Positions 1 to 7,528 of a stretch of DNA of 32,355 nt are shown piece after piece. The position numbers were made by a program, and so were the translations under genes. The notes beneath the pieces were generated by a model. It was not told the origin of the DNA and did no database searches. It saw only the letters and a program-made list of their open reading frames with translations. How positions within the stretch are numbered: the first letter of the stretch is position 1; the number at the start of each line of letters is the position of its first letter. This DNA is from Actinomyces dentalis DSM 19115 (GTDB lineage: Bacteria > Actinomycetota > Actinomycetes > Actinomycetales > Actinomycetaceae), in NCBI RefSeq assembly GCF_000429225.1, contig NZ_AUBL01000047.1, forward strand, positions 1 through 32,355. Direction: 5' to 3'.

Positions 1-47
1 TGGGTCGTGGGGTCGTGCCGGTGATTGGAATTCGGAGGGGTGCTGTC

Positions 48-773
48 ATGGAGGTCGTTGAGTTGCCCAACGGGCTCGGGTCGAAGCTGAGGGCCGTCGA
101 GGGGCTGGTGGTGGGTGAGGACTGGTCGGGCACGGGGGTCGAGCGCTTCGGCACGACGAGCACGCGTTTCGAGCGCTGCCGGTTCGAGCGGATGAGGGTC
201 GGGCAGTTCACCGCCGGCGGGGCGGGTCGGTTCGCCGAGTTCGTCGACTGCTCCTTCGACCGGTCGCACCTGTCCTTCAGCCCCGCCGGACGGACCAGGT
301 TCGTGCGCTGTTCGTTCCGCCGGGCACGGCTGGTGGACTTCCGCGTCAACCCCGTGGACCTGATCGACTGCGACTTCACGGGCGCCGATGTGCGCCGGAG
401 CATCTTCTGGGGCGGGCTGGACGACTACAAGCGCAGGAGGGAGCCCGATCTCAGGGTCCGCAACGATATCCGGGGCAACGACTTCTCCGGGGCGACCCTG
501 GTGGACACCTCCTTCCGGCGGGGCGTGGACCTGACGCTCCAGCGCCTTCCCGCCGGCGAGGACTGCGCACTGGCCCTGGACGGGGCCGCCGCCCTGGACC
601 GGGTGCGGGCACTGGTCGACACCTGGGACCGGGAGAACCGCCGGGACGCCCTGGACTGGGTCGAGATCTGGCGGAGCGACCTCGACGGCGGCCAGGAGCA
701 CCTGTTCGTCTGCCGCCCCAGGATGAAGGATCTCGCCGACTGGCCCGCCATCAGGAGAGCCATCAACAACTAG
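48..773 (+). CDS. Pentapeptide-repeat-like protein
   Basis: The 241-residue protein carries degenerate pentapeptide repeats over about residues 35-160. Successive segments read FERCRFERM, FVDCSFDRS, FVRCSFRRA and LIDCDFTGA, followed by NDFSGATLVDTSF. Such repeats fold as a right-handed quadrilateral beta-helix, usually a binding or DNA-mimic scaffold; nothing here identifies the partner. The last 80 residues are not repetitive and look helical. There is no signal peptide or membrane segment, so a cytosolic location is inferred. I chose the ATG at 48 because GGAGGGG lies seven bases upstream; an in-frame GTG at 15 would add 11 residues without a ribosome site. The gene is the first in the window, so its upstream context is unknown. 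The domain call is fairly sure; the function is unknown. Confidence 0.75.
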   Translation: MEVVELPNGLGSKLRAVEGLVVGEDWSGTGVERFGTTSTRFERCRFERMRVGQFTAGGAGRFAEFVDCSFDRSHLSFSPAGRTRFVRCSFRRARLVDFRVNPVDLIDCDFTGADVRRSIFWGGLDDYKRRREPDLRVRNDIRGNDFSGATLVDTSFRRGVDLTLQRLPAGEDCALALDGAAALDRVRALVDTWDRENRRDALDWVEIWRSDLDGGQEHLFVCRPRMKDLADWPAIRRAINN

Positions 774-1158
774 CCGTGCGCCATCGATGGCCGCGAGATC
801 GGGGCGTATCAATACCGCTCCTGCCGCCGCCCGCCCCCGTCGCGGAGTATCGGGCGGCCGCCCCGAATCTCCCGGGATGGACGGGGATGGGTCTAATGAG
901 CCCTTCTCACCAGGAAGACCCCCGAACTGGCCAGGATCGGAGTGATAACGCGGGAGGACCCCGGGACGACGCGGGGCGGTTCAACACCCGCGCCCACCCA
1001 TCCTTCCCGCACCATCGCGCCGATCCCCGCTCCGAGCCGCCGGTTCTGGTGAGAAAGACTCGATCTTCCGGGAACGGCAGTGTGGCGATCCGAATCAGCA
1101 CATTGAAGGGGGATGGGCGAGCGCGGTGCGGGCGTGCCGCGCGGGATCGCCCCGTATC

Positions 1159-1268
1159 CTCCATATCACCGTAGCAATCCCGACTCCACACCGGGGTCCT
1201 CGCCGGTGAGAAAAACTCATCTCCATAATGACCTTCCACAACCGGGTCGCGTCCGCCTGAATATGGAG
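1159..1268. repeat. Three CTCCATA(T/A) motifs upstream of the S1-like gene
   Basis: CTCCATAT lies at 1159-1166, CTCCATAA at 1221-1228, and an inverted copy, ATATGGAG, at 1261-1268. The last copy directly abuts the TATACT box at 1270-1275. This is an AT-containing 8-mer in very GC-rich DNA, repeated three times in 110 bases, and it could be a regulator site. No cognate regulator is identified. Confidence 0.4.
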
Positions 1269-1269
1269 T

Positions 1270-1275
1270 TATACT
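1270..1275 (+). promoter_or_regulatory. -10 box TATACT
   Basis: TATACT differs from the TATAAT consensus at one position and lies 47 bases before the ATG at 1323. No good -35 hexamer is seen at the usual distance, so activation by a bound protein at the adjacent repeats is possible. Confidence 0.45.
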
Positions 1276-1322
1276 GCCCTCGTTTATAGGCGTCTAGAAG
1301 CGGAAGCGGGTATGGAACGGGT

Positions 1323-1901
1323 ATGGGAGAGATACGGTTGGGTCCGATCGAGTGGGGCGTCGTGACGGCTCATCACCCCTGGGGTCTGGGTGTGCGTTTG
1401 GAGGAGTCCGGCGATGAGGGGGTCATGGTTCTGACCTCCATTCACGACGACCCGCGATACTGCGACTCGGAGTACTGGCCCGACGTGGGGGCGCGCATCC
1501 GGGTGCGCAGGTACATTTACAGGTCCCCCAATGACGAGGTGCGCCTGACCAGTTGCGAGAGCGCCATGGAGGGCCTGGTGGGCGGGTACGACCCGCCGCG
1601 CCAGTACCCGCCCCCGGAGGGGTCCGGGCCGGCCCAGGAGGGGACGGTCGTCGCCCACCGCGACTGGGGCGTGGAGGTGCGCCTGGACTCCGGGCAGATC
1701 GGACAGCTGAGGGACACGCTCATGCAGGAGAGTTTCGATCCCGTCCCCGAAGAGCATTGGCCCGGGATCGGCGAGCGGGTCCGCGTTCGGCCCCTGGGCC
1801 TCTGGCCCGACGGCGGCCTGCGACTGAGCGGCAGACCCCGCTTCGTCGACCGGCCACCCGACCCGCCTTGGATCTCCCCGCGCGCAACGGAGGACGCGTA
1901 A
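1323..1901 (+). CDS. Protein of two tandem S1-like (OB-fold) domains
   Basis: This 192-residue protein is an internal duplication. Residues about 8-80 and 104-172 align with each other: each begins with GxVxxHxxWGxxVRL, has a middle EYWPDVGARIRVR or EHWPGIGERVRVR segment, and ends with an xxxRLS/T strand. The pattern matches S1-like OB folds, which usually bind RNA or single-stranded nucleic acid. Similar two-domain small proteins also occur as orphan or immunity-like genes. A proline-rich linker joins the halves. The ATG at 1323 is preceded by a GGAAGCGGG stretch at 1302-1310. An ATG at 1312 is in another frame and closes after 17 codons. The pathway is unknown. Confidence 0.6.
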   Translation: MGEIRLGPIEWGVVTAHHPWGLGVRLEESGDEGVMVLTSIHDDPRYCDSEYWPDVGARIRVRRYIYRSPNDEVRLTSCESAMEGLVGGYDPPRQYPPPEGSGPAQEGTVVAHRDWGVEVRLDSGQIGQLRDTLMQESFDPVPEEHWPGIGERVRVRPLGLWPDGGLRLSGRPRFVDRPPDPPWISPRATEDA

Positions 1902-2159
1902 CCCACCGCGGTGCTGGTGGTAGTCGCTCTCGGCGGCGGGCGGCTGTTCGTCGGGGATTGGCGCGGTGGTGGGCGGGCGCGGTTGCACCGGCTCGCCCAC
2001 TGGGCGGTTGCGGCTCCGGGACCGGCTGGCATCGGCACGGGAGGATCCACAACAACACAGGGCGACAAGACCCCGCGCGCCGCCCCCGTCACCACGCCGA
2101 TCCGGACCCGGTGTCCGGAGAACGAGCATCCGGAGCCGCGGCGGGGACCGGGCCCCGGG

Positions 2160-3107
2160 TCACGGCATCCGCCGGTGGTCGATGATGCGCGCGCCGCGGG
2201 TGGGGCCCGCGCCGAGCTCGGCGTGGGCGCGACCGACCTCGCCGACCCCGTAGCGCCTCCCGACGACGGGCACGAGGTCCCCGCCCGCGATCCGGCGCGC
2301 CAGCCACCGCAGGTCCCCGCTGGCGTGGCCCGCCGCGATCGGGATGCTCCGCACGCCCGCGCGCACGGCCCGCACAACCGACCCGGGCCAGGCCCCGCCG
2401 TCGGTCAGCGCCGCCCGGCCGCCCCGGCGCACGGCGTTGAACCAGTCCGAGGGCCTGCCGGCGGCCACGACCATCCCGTCGTAGCGGCGGGAGGCGCGCA
2501 ACTGCGCCGCCTCCTCGCCCCGGTAGTCGTAGGCCTCGTCGGCGCCGAGCCCCAGGCACTCCTCCAGCGCCGCGCTCCCCGCCACGGTGTCGACCACAGC
2601 CCCGGCGCCCCGGGCGATCTGGATCGCCGCGAGCCCCACCGGCCCGCCGGCGCCCACGACGAGCACGCGCTCCCCGCGCCGGGGCCGCAGGCCGTCGCGC
2701 ACCGCGCGCAGGGCGGTCAGGCCGCCCAGGACCAGGGCGCAGTCCTCGACCCGCGGCTCGTATCCGGCCGGGAACGCCCCGCAGCGCGAGGGCTCCACCG
2801 CGAGCAGCTCGACGGTGGTTCCGCGGCCGCGCAGCGGCTCGAGCCCCAGGACCACCGCGACCCGGTCGCCCGGCCGGATCGCCCCGGCGCGGCCCTGAAC
2901 GACCTCGCCGATCGCGTCGAAGCCGGTCTGCTTGGGGAAGGTCGGGCCGTGCGGGAGCCGGCCGCGGCGGTAGAGCGCGTCGATGCGGCTGACGCCGCTG
3001 GCCAGGGTGCGCACGAGGACCTGGCCGTCGCGCGGACTCGGCGCCGCGATCTCCTCGACCCGCAGCACCTCGGGTCCGCCGCTGCGGTGGTACTGGACGG
3101 CCCACAT
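2160..3107 (-). CDS. Zinc-independent MDR-family NAD(P)H oxidoreductase (quinone oxidoreductase type)
   Basis: The 315-residue protein begins with the family's N-terminal fold (MWAVQYHRSGGPEVLRV), followed by GDRVAVVL near residue 80. The Rossmann cofactor motif VVGAGGPVGLAAIQIA is near residues 150-165. The catalytic-zinc cysteine and histidine and the structural-zinc cysteines of alcohol dehydrogenases are absent, placing it with quinone oxidoreductase-like members. It would reduce quinones, enones or similar compounds with NAD(P)H in the cytosol; the substrate is not evident. The ATG at 3107 is one base after the stop of the upstream membrane protein gene (TGAGATG), so the two are translationally coupled. 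The divergent TetR gene probably controls the pair. Confidence 0.85.
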   Translation of the reverse strand: MWAVQYHRSGGPEVLRVEEIAAPSPRDGQVLVRTLASGVSRIDALYRRGRLPHGPTFPKQTGFDAIGEVVQGRAGAIRPGDRVAVVLGLEPLRGRGTTVELLAVEPSRCGAFPAGYEPRVEDCALVLGGLTALRAVRDGLRPRRGERVLVVGAGGPVGLAAIQIARGAGAVVDTVAGSAALEECLGLGADEAYDYRGEEAAQLRASRRYDGMVVAAGRPSDWFNAVRRGGRAALTDGGAWPGSVVRAVRAGVRSIPIAAGHASGDLRWLARRIAGGDLVPVVGRRYGVGEVGRAHAELGAGPTRGARIIDHRRMP

Positions 3108-3108
3108 C

Positions 3109-3708
3109 TCACCGGCCCCCCTCGTCGCGGGCGGCGTCGGCGCGCCCGTCGGATCCGTTCGAGCCGTCCGCCTCACTCGAACCGGCCGACTCGCCAGCCG
3201 CGTCCGCCCGATCCAGCAACCGGGCGATGACCTCGGCCCCGGCGTGGGCGGCCACGAGCACCGGCAGGGTCGCGGCCATGCCCGCTGCGCTCACACGACG
3301 GGGAACACCCTCCTCGCGCAGCACCCGCAGCGCCCAGACGCCGTGGCCGATGACCAGGGGAGCGGTCACCGCCCCGCAGACGTAGCCGCGCCGGAGCAGG
3401 CACAGCCCCAGGTGGCCGAAGCCGTGCAGGGTCCAGGCGGCCAGCGCGTTCTGGAACCACGCCGAGCGTCCGCCGCTGCGCAGGCCCGCGAGCGCCGCCC
3501 CCACCCAGTTGAGGCCCATGAGCCCGACGCCGATGTTGATGTGGCGCTGGCTCCAGCCGTGCTCGCGCAGTCCGGCGGGCAGCGCCACGCCCTCGGGCAG
3601 ACGGCCGAGGGCCCAGCGGGAGGACTCCCGGTAGGTGAGCAGTTCCTCGCCGTCGTGGACGAGGTAGCACAGGGCGAGTCCTCCGGCGGCCAGGTCGATC
3701 TTGTTCAC
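3109..3708 (-). CDS. HXXEE-domain membrane protein
   Basis: The 199-residue protein has HDGEE at about residues 18-22, matching the motif that names the HXXEE family, inside a hydrophobic segment (CYLVHDGEELLTY). Further hydrophobic stretches occur at about 60-78, 90-108, 112-130 and 143-162, with conserved-looking histidines (HGFGHLGLCLL, IGHGVW). It is therefore a small multi-pass membrane protein with a charged, disordered C-terminus of about 35 residues. The biochemical role of the family is not known to me; clustered polar motifs in membrane helices suggest metal or substrate binding. Translation starts at GTG 3708 after GGGAGGA. It is the first gene of a two-gene operon with the MDR oxidoreductase and faces a TetR gene. 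Confidence 0.7.
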   Translation of the reverse strand: MNKIDLAAGGLALCYLVHDGEELLTYRESSRWALGRLPEGVALPAGLREHGWSQRHINIGVGLMGLNWVGAALAGLRSGGRSAWFQNALAAWTLHGFGHLGLCLLRRGYVCGAVTAPLVIGHGVWALRVLREEGVPRRVSAAGMAATLPVLVAAHAGAEVIARLLDRADAAGESAGSSEADGSNGSDGRADAARDEGGR

Positions 3709-3724
3709 GGGTCCTCCCGAGCAG

Positions 3725-3762
3725 TTCCGCTACCAATGGTTGCGCAACTCATGGTAGCGGAA
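3725..3762. promoter_or_regulatory. 38-base palindromic operator between tetR and the HXXEE operon
   Basis: Perfect 11-base arms TTCCGCTACCA (3725-3735) and TGGTAGCGGAA (3752-3762) surround a central palindrome GTTGCGCAAC (3739-3748) with the same dyad axis. Only three base pairs break the symmetry. It lies 17 bases upstream of the HXXEE start and about 55 upstream of the TetR start. This is the expected place for a TetR-family operator that controls both directions. Confidence 0.8.
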
Positions 3763-3817
3763 ACCGGTGCGCTTTGGAAGAATCGCCCCGGTACCGCCGG
3801 CCGAGGAGGAGAACGAG

Positions 3818-4465
3818 GTGCCCGCTTCACGCCGCTCCCGGGGCGGGCGCCCCCGCGACGCCTCGCTGGACGCGAGGATCCTGTCCGAGACCTGCGCGCT
3901 CCTGGCCGCCCGCGGCTTCCGGGGCCTGCGCATCGACGAGGTCGCCCGCCGTGCGGGCGTGCCCAAGTCGACCATCTACCGCCGCTGGCCCTCTCTGGCC
4001 GAGCTCGCCGTCGACGCCGTGGACGCGGCCCTGGGCCCGCGCGAGCGCCCTCCGGGCGACGACCCCCTGGCGGACCTGAGCGCCTTCGTCGTGCGCGCCC
4101 ACGCCTGCTTCGCCGCCTCGCCGCTGGCCGCCTCCCTCCCGCAGCTGGCCGCCGAGCTCGCGGCGCACCCGCAGGCGGCCGAGGCCTACCGCGAGCGCGT
4201 CATCGCCCCGCTGCGCAACGGGGCGATCGACGCCGTCGGGCGCGCCCTTGAGGCGGGGCGGTGGCCCGGGCCGGACCCGGCCACGAGCGTGGACATGATG
4301 CTGGGCGCGGTGGCCTACCGGTACACCTACCTGGGTCACACCGCGGACCTGGACGAGGCCTTCGCCATCGCCGAGGCCGTGGCCCGCCGCCCCCTGCCCC
4401 GGCCCGAGCCCGGGGGCGAGGCCGGGGACGAGGGTGGGGGCGGGGCCGCGGGGGCGGGGGCCTGA
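3818..4465 (+). CDS. TetR/AcrR-family transcriptional regulator
   Basis: Counting from GTG 3818, the protein has 215 residues. Residues about 18-62 form a typical TetR DNA-binding domain: ILSETCALLAARGFRGLRI, then the helix-turn-helix VARRAGVPKSTIYRRW. The rest is the helical ligand-binding and dimer domain, ending in a Gly/Ala-rich tail with no obvious fold. GTG 3818 is preferred because GAGGAGGAG ends six bases before it. An in-frame upstream ATG at 3767 lies inside the promoter region next to the palindrome. It probably represses itself and the divergent HXXEE-MDR operon through the 3725-3762 palindrome until a ligand is bound. The ligand is unknown. Confidence 0.9.
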   Translation: MPASRRSRGGRPRDASLDARILSETCALLAARGFRGLRIDEVARRAGVPKSTIYRRWPSLAELAVDAVDAALGPRERPPGDDPLADLSAFVVRAHACFAASPLAASLPQLAAELAAHPQAAEAYRERVIAPLRNGAIDAVGRALEAGRWPGPDPATSVDMMLGAVAYRYTYLGHTADLDEAFAIAEAVARRPLPRPEPGGEAGDEGGGGAAGAGA

Positions 4466-4500
4466 GCCGCTCGGGCGGCCGTTCGGGCCGCCCGAGCGGC
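4466..4500. terminator. Bidirectional terminator hairpin between tetR and the macro-domain gene
   Basis: A perfect 15-base-pair stem (4466-4480 with 4486-4500) has a five-base loop, GTTCG. It starts directly after the TetR stop and lies between two convergent genes. There is no T tract, as is common in high-GC actinobacteria. Confidence 0.75.
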
Positions 4501-4551
4501 CTGGCCGACGTCCGGTCCCCGCGCGTCCGGTCCCCCGCCCGCCCGCCGGCG

Positions 4552-5088
4552 TCAGGAGTCCAGCTCGGCCCGGAACGCCGCCAGGAGCCGGTCGTCGAAC
4601 AGGACGAAGCGGATGAGTTCCAGGCCGGCGCAGCGCTCGGATCCGGCGGCGGCGCGGGCGGCCGCCGCGGCGAGGCGGGCGACCTCGTCCCCGTCCCAGC
4701 CGTAGACGCCCGCCGAGATCGCCGGCAGGGACACGCTGCGGCAGCCCAGGTCGGCGGCCAGGCCGATGGAGGAGGCGAAGGCGGAGCGGAGCAGCTCGGG
4801 GTCGGTCTGTCCGGCGTGCCGGTTGGGGCCGACCGTGTGGATGACCCACCGGCACGGCAGGTCGAAGGCGGGGGTGGACACCGCCCGCCCCACGGGCAGG
4901 CCGTCGGGCAGCGCGGTGCGGCGCAGCTCCCGGCAGGCCTCGAGCAGCCGCGGGCCGGCCGCCCGGTGGATGGCGCCGTCGACGCCGCCCCCGCCGAGCA
5001 GGCCGGAGTTGGCGGCGTTGACGATCGCGTCGGTGCTCTGGCGCGTGATGTCCCCGCGGACCGCCTCGATGATCATGGGACCCATCAT
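4552..5088 (-). CDS. Macro-domain protein, likely O-acetyl-ADP-ribose deacetylase / ADP-ribose hydrolase
   Basis: The 178-residue protein is a single macro domain of the MacroD/YmdB type. GDIT at residues 12-15, IVNAANSGLLGGGGVDGAIH at 22-41 and PAISAGVYGW near 122-131 are the ADP-ribose binding loops, and the catalytic Asn and Asp/Gly-rich loop are intact. Known relatives remove acetyl or mono-ADP-ribose groups in the cytosol. The start is uncertain among ATGs at 5088, 5085 and 5076; none has a clear ribosome site, and the core begins at MIIEAVRGD. It is downstream of the Dcu gene on the same strand with a 58-base gap, so cotranscription is possible but not shown. Confidence 0.9.
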   Translation of the reverse strand: MMGPMIIEAVRGDITRQSTDAIVNAANSGLLGGGGVDGAIHRAAGPRLLEACRELRRTALPDGLPVGRAVSTPAFDLPCRWVIHTVGPNRHAGQTDPELLRSAFASSIGLAADLGCRSVSLPAISAGVYGWDGDEVARLAAAAARAAAGSERCAGLELIRFVLFDDRLLAAFRAELDS

Positions 5089-5146
5089 GCCCCGCCCGCC
5101 CCCGGACCGGGGCGCTTTCCGGAGCCCGGACCGGGCGGAGCCGTCC

Positions 5147-6457
5147 TTACACGAGGAAGTGGGCCATGAGGAAGCCCAGGGCCACGCACACGATGATCGA
5201 CGCGGTTCCCGGCAGGATGAACGGGTGGGCGAGGACGAACCTGCCCACGCGGGTCGAGCCGGTGTCGTCCATCTCCATGGCGGCGACCGTCGTCGGGTAG
5301 TTGGGCAGCAGGTAGTAGTTGGCGACGGCGGGGTAGCTGGCCACCAGCGCCCCCGAGGGCAGGCCGAGGGTCACCATGAGGGGCATGAAGGCCTTGGTGG
5401 TGGCGGCGTGGGAGAACATGAGCGGCGCCGTGAGGTAGAAGAACACCGCGACCAGCCAGGGCGCCGCCCGGAGCGGGTCGGACAGGGCGCTGGAGATCTG
5501 CTCCTCGTAGTGGTTGACGAAGGCGTTGCCGAGCCAGGCCAGGCCCATGATGCACACGGCGGCCGTCATGCCGGCGCGGAAGGTGTCCTGGCCGGTGATC
5601 GACGCCGTGGGCTTGCGGGCGATGAGGCAGATGACGGCGGCGGCGGTCATCATGATGACCATGATGGCCAGCTCCGGCTTCATCGGCGGGTTGGAGATGA
5701 GGCCGAGCTCCTCGGAGGCCAGCACCGCGTAGGTGACGACCAGGACGAGGGAGGCGAGGAAGACGAGCAGGCCCGGCACCGCGCTGCGGGCGGGCCGGTA
5801 GTCGGCCGCGATCGCGGCGCTGGGCTTGACCCTGCCCTCGGCCAGGCGCTGCTGGTAGACCGGGTCGTCCTCCAGCTCGCAGCCCTGGTGCGCGGCGACG
5901 ACGGCGCCCACCGCCAGGCCGATGAAGGTCGTGGGGATGACGATGGCCAGGCAGGTCAGGTAGCCCACGCCCCGGGGCTCCATCGCCGAGACGAGCGCGG
6001 CCATGGCCGCCGAGATGGGGGAGGCGGCCACGCCGACCTGCGAGGCGACCACCGCGATGGACAGCGGCCGGGAGGGGCGGATGCCGTGCTCCTTGGACAC
6101 GTCGACGATGACGGGGATGATCGAGTAGGCGGTGTGCCCGGTGCCGCACATGACCGCCATGAGGAAGGTGACGAGGGGGGCGAGGTAGGTGATCTGCCCG
6201 GGGTGCTTGCGCAGCAGCACCTCGGTGAGATGGACCAGGTGGTCCATGGAGCCGGCCGCCTGGAGGGCGGCGACGGTGCAGATCACGGCCATGATGATGC
6301 CCACGACCTCCCAGGGGAGGTCCTTGAACTCGGTGGGCACGCCGGTGGCGGCCAGGACGATGACGCCGGCCGCCCCGGCCAGTCCGACGCCGATGCCGCC
6401 CAGGCGGGCGCCGATGACGATGAAGATGAGGACGACGAGCAGGTGGAACCAGATCAA
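5147..6457 (-). CDS. Anaerobic C4-dicarboxylate carrier, Dcu family
   Basis: The 436-residue integral membrane protein is hydrophobic throughout, with about 10-12 membrane segments. Family-typical segments include MCGTGHTAYSIIPVI near residue 110 and the loop with ASPISAAMAALV. Its length matches DcuA/DcuB of enteric bacteria (about 430-446 residues). Such carriers exchange fumarate, malate, aspartate and succinate across the membrane during anaerobic growth, which fits a succinate-forming fermenter. The start is TTG at 6457 with GGAGGGAG just upstream, so initiation may be modest. A short hairpin precedes the ribosome site. DcuA versus DcuB cannot be decided from sequence alone. Confidence 0.88.
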   Translation of the reverse strand: MIWFHLLVVLIFIVIGARLGGIGVGLAGAAGVIVLAATGVPTEFKDLPWEVVGIIMAVICTVAALQAAGSMDHLVHLTEVLLRKHPGQITYLAPLVTFLMAVMCGTGHTAYSIIPVIVDVSKEHGIRPSRPLSIAVVASQVGVAASPISAAMAALVSAMEPRGVGYLTCLAIVIPTTFIGLAVGAVVAAHQGCELEDDPVYQQRLAEGRVKPSAAIAADYRPARSAVPGLLVFLASLVLVVTYAVLASEELGLISNPPMKPELAIMVIMMTAAAVICLIARKPTASITGQDTFRAGMTAAVCIMGLAWLGNAFVNHYEEQISSALSDPLRAAPWLVAVFFYLTAPLMFSHAATTKAFMPLMVTLGLPSGALVASYPAVANYYLLPNYPTTVAAMEMDDTGSTRVGRFVLAHPFILPGTASIIVCVALGFLMAHFLV

Positions 6458-6476
6458 GGGGGACTCCCTCCGTTGA

Positions 6477-6495
6477 CGGGGCAGCCGTTGCCCCG
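6477..6495 (-). promoter_or_regulatory. Hairpin just upstream of the dcu ribosome site
   Basis: CGGGGCA (6477-6483) and TGCCCCG (6489-6495) form a seven-base-pair stem with a five-base loop. It lies a few bases upstream of GGAGGGAG and the TTG start of the Dcu gene. It might shield or expose the ribosome site; the effect is unproven. Confidence 0.3.
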
Positions 6496-6636
6496 GGGCC
6501 GGTGCGCCCCCGTGCCGGGTGCGCGGTTCCAGGGGCGGGGCCGGAGAGCAGGGGCGCGGACCTGACGTCGTGTCGCCCGCCCCGTGAGACGTCTTCCGGG
6601 GGCGCGGGGGAGGGCCCGCTCTGGGAGGATGGGCCC

Positions 6637-7506
6637 ATGATCCCCCCGACCGGCGCCCGCCCCGCCCCCACGCCCCCCGAACTGCTGCCGGAGGCGGTCG
6701 ATCTGCGCCTGGCCGTGACCGACATGGACGGCACCCTCCTGGACGGGCGCGGGCGCGTGCCCGCGGACCTGGGGGAGGTGGTGGCGCGCATGGGCGAGCG
6801 CGGCGTCCTGTTCGCCCCCGCCTCGGGCCGCCAGCTGGGCAATCTGCGCCGGGTGCTGGGCCCCCTGGCCGACGGCGCCCTCCTCATCGCCGAGAACGGC
6901 GCCTGCGCCGTGCTGGGCGATGAGGAGATCCACTGCGACGTCCTGGGCCGCGACGCCGCCGCGCAGGTCGTCGGCGCGGTGCGCGAGCTGGCCGGGGCCG
7001 GCCGCGACGTCGGCGCGGTCCTGGCCTGCAGGCGCATGGCGCGCATCGAGCGCCGCGACGCCCCCTTCGTCGAGCAGGCCGCCACGTACTACGCGCAGCT
7101 GGAGATCGTGGACGACCTGCTCGCCGCCCCGCTCGACGACGCCCTCAAGATCGCCGTCTACGACTTCGACGACGCCGAGTCCGGCTCCGCGCCGCCCCTC
7201 ATGGCGTCCCTGCCCGGCCTCCAGGTCGTGGTCTCGGGCAGGCACTGGATCGACATCATGTCGGCCCTGACCTCCAAGGGCCGGGCGCTGGCGGCGGCCC
7301 AGGCCCGCCTGGGCATCGCCCCCGCCCAGACGGCGGTCTTCGGCGACTACCTCAACGACCTGGAGCTCTACGACCGGGCCGAGCTGTCCTTCGCCATGGC
7401 CAACGCCCACCCGCGCGTCCTGGCCCGGGCCCGCTACATCGCCCCCGCCAACGACGAAGGCGGGGTGACGCGCACGCTGCGCGCCCTGCTGGAGCGAATG
7501 GGCTGA
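6637..7506 (+). CDS. Cof-type HAD-superfamily hydrolase
   Basis: Counting from ATG 6637, the protein has 289 residues. DMDGT at 29-33 is the HAD nucleophile motif I. SGRQ near 66 corresponds to motif II. The lysine of TSKG near 213 and GDYLNDLEL near 235 correspond to motifs III and IV. A large C2-type cap lies between them, as in Cof/YbiV proteins, which dephosphorylate sugar phosphates or flavin and pyridoxal phosphates in the cytosol. The substrate cannot be read from sequence. The start follows GGGAGGAT; GAGGAT lies exactly six bases before the ATG, so this segment may instead be a -10 box of a leaderless transcript. An upstream in-frame start at 6502 is unlikely because it enters the promoter region. 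Confidence 0.87.
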   Translation: MIPPTGARPAPTPPELLPEAVDLRLAVTDMDGTLLDGRGRVPADLGEVVARMGERGVLFAPASGRQLGNLRRVLGPLADGALLIAENGACAVLGDEEIHCDVLGRDAAAQVVGAVRELAGAGRDVGAVLACRRMARIERRDAPFVEQAATYYAQLEIVDDLLAAPLDDALKIAVYDFDDAESGSAPPLMASLPGLQVVVSGRHWIDIMSALTSKGRALAAAQARLGIAPAQTAVFGDYLNDLELYDRAELSFAMANAHPRVLARARYIAPANDEGGVTRTLRALLERMG

Positions 7507-7528
7507 GGGGCGCGGCGGGGCGGCGGTG

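Larger units (their letters stand above)
774..1322. other. 549-base intergenic region with short repeats
   Basis: No convincing gene is present; the open frames on both strands lack ribosome sites and homology I recognise. The region holds two families of short repeats. GGTGAGAA-type words occur at 1047-1054 and 1205-1212, with an inverted copy near 904-911. CTCCATA words lie near the right end. A TATACT box sits just before the S1-like gene. The density of repeats suggests a regulated promoter region. Confidence 0.5.

Noticed and set aside
776..1239. Small open frames on both strands before the S1-like gene
   Set aside because: They lack ribosome sites, recognisable motifs and coding-type codon bias, and they overlap the repeat-bearing promoter region.
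5085..7085. Long minus-strand open frame of 666 codons
   Set aside because: It lies across the Dcu gene and the HAD gene in other frames. Its protein is rich in Arg, Gly, Pro and His, the usual product of a shadow frame in very GC-rich DNA.
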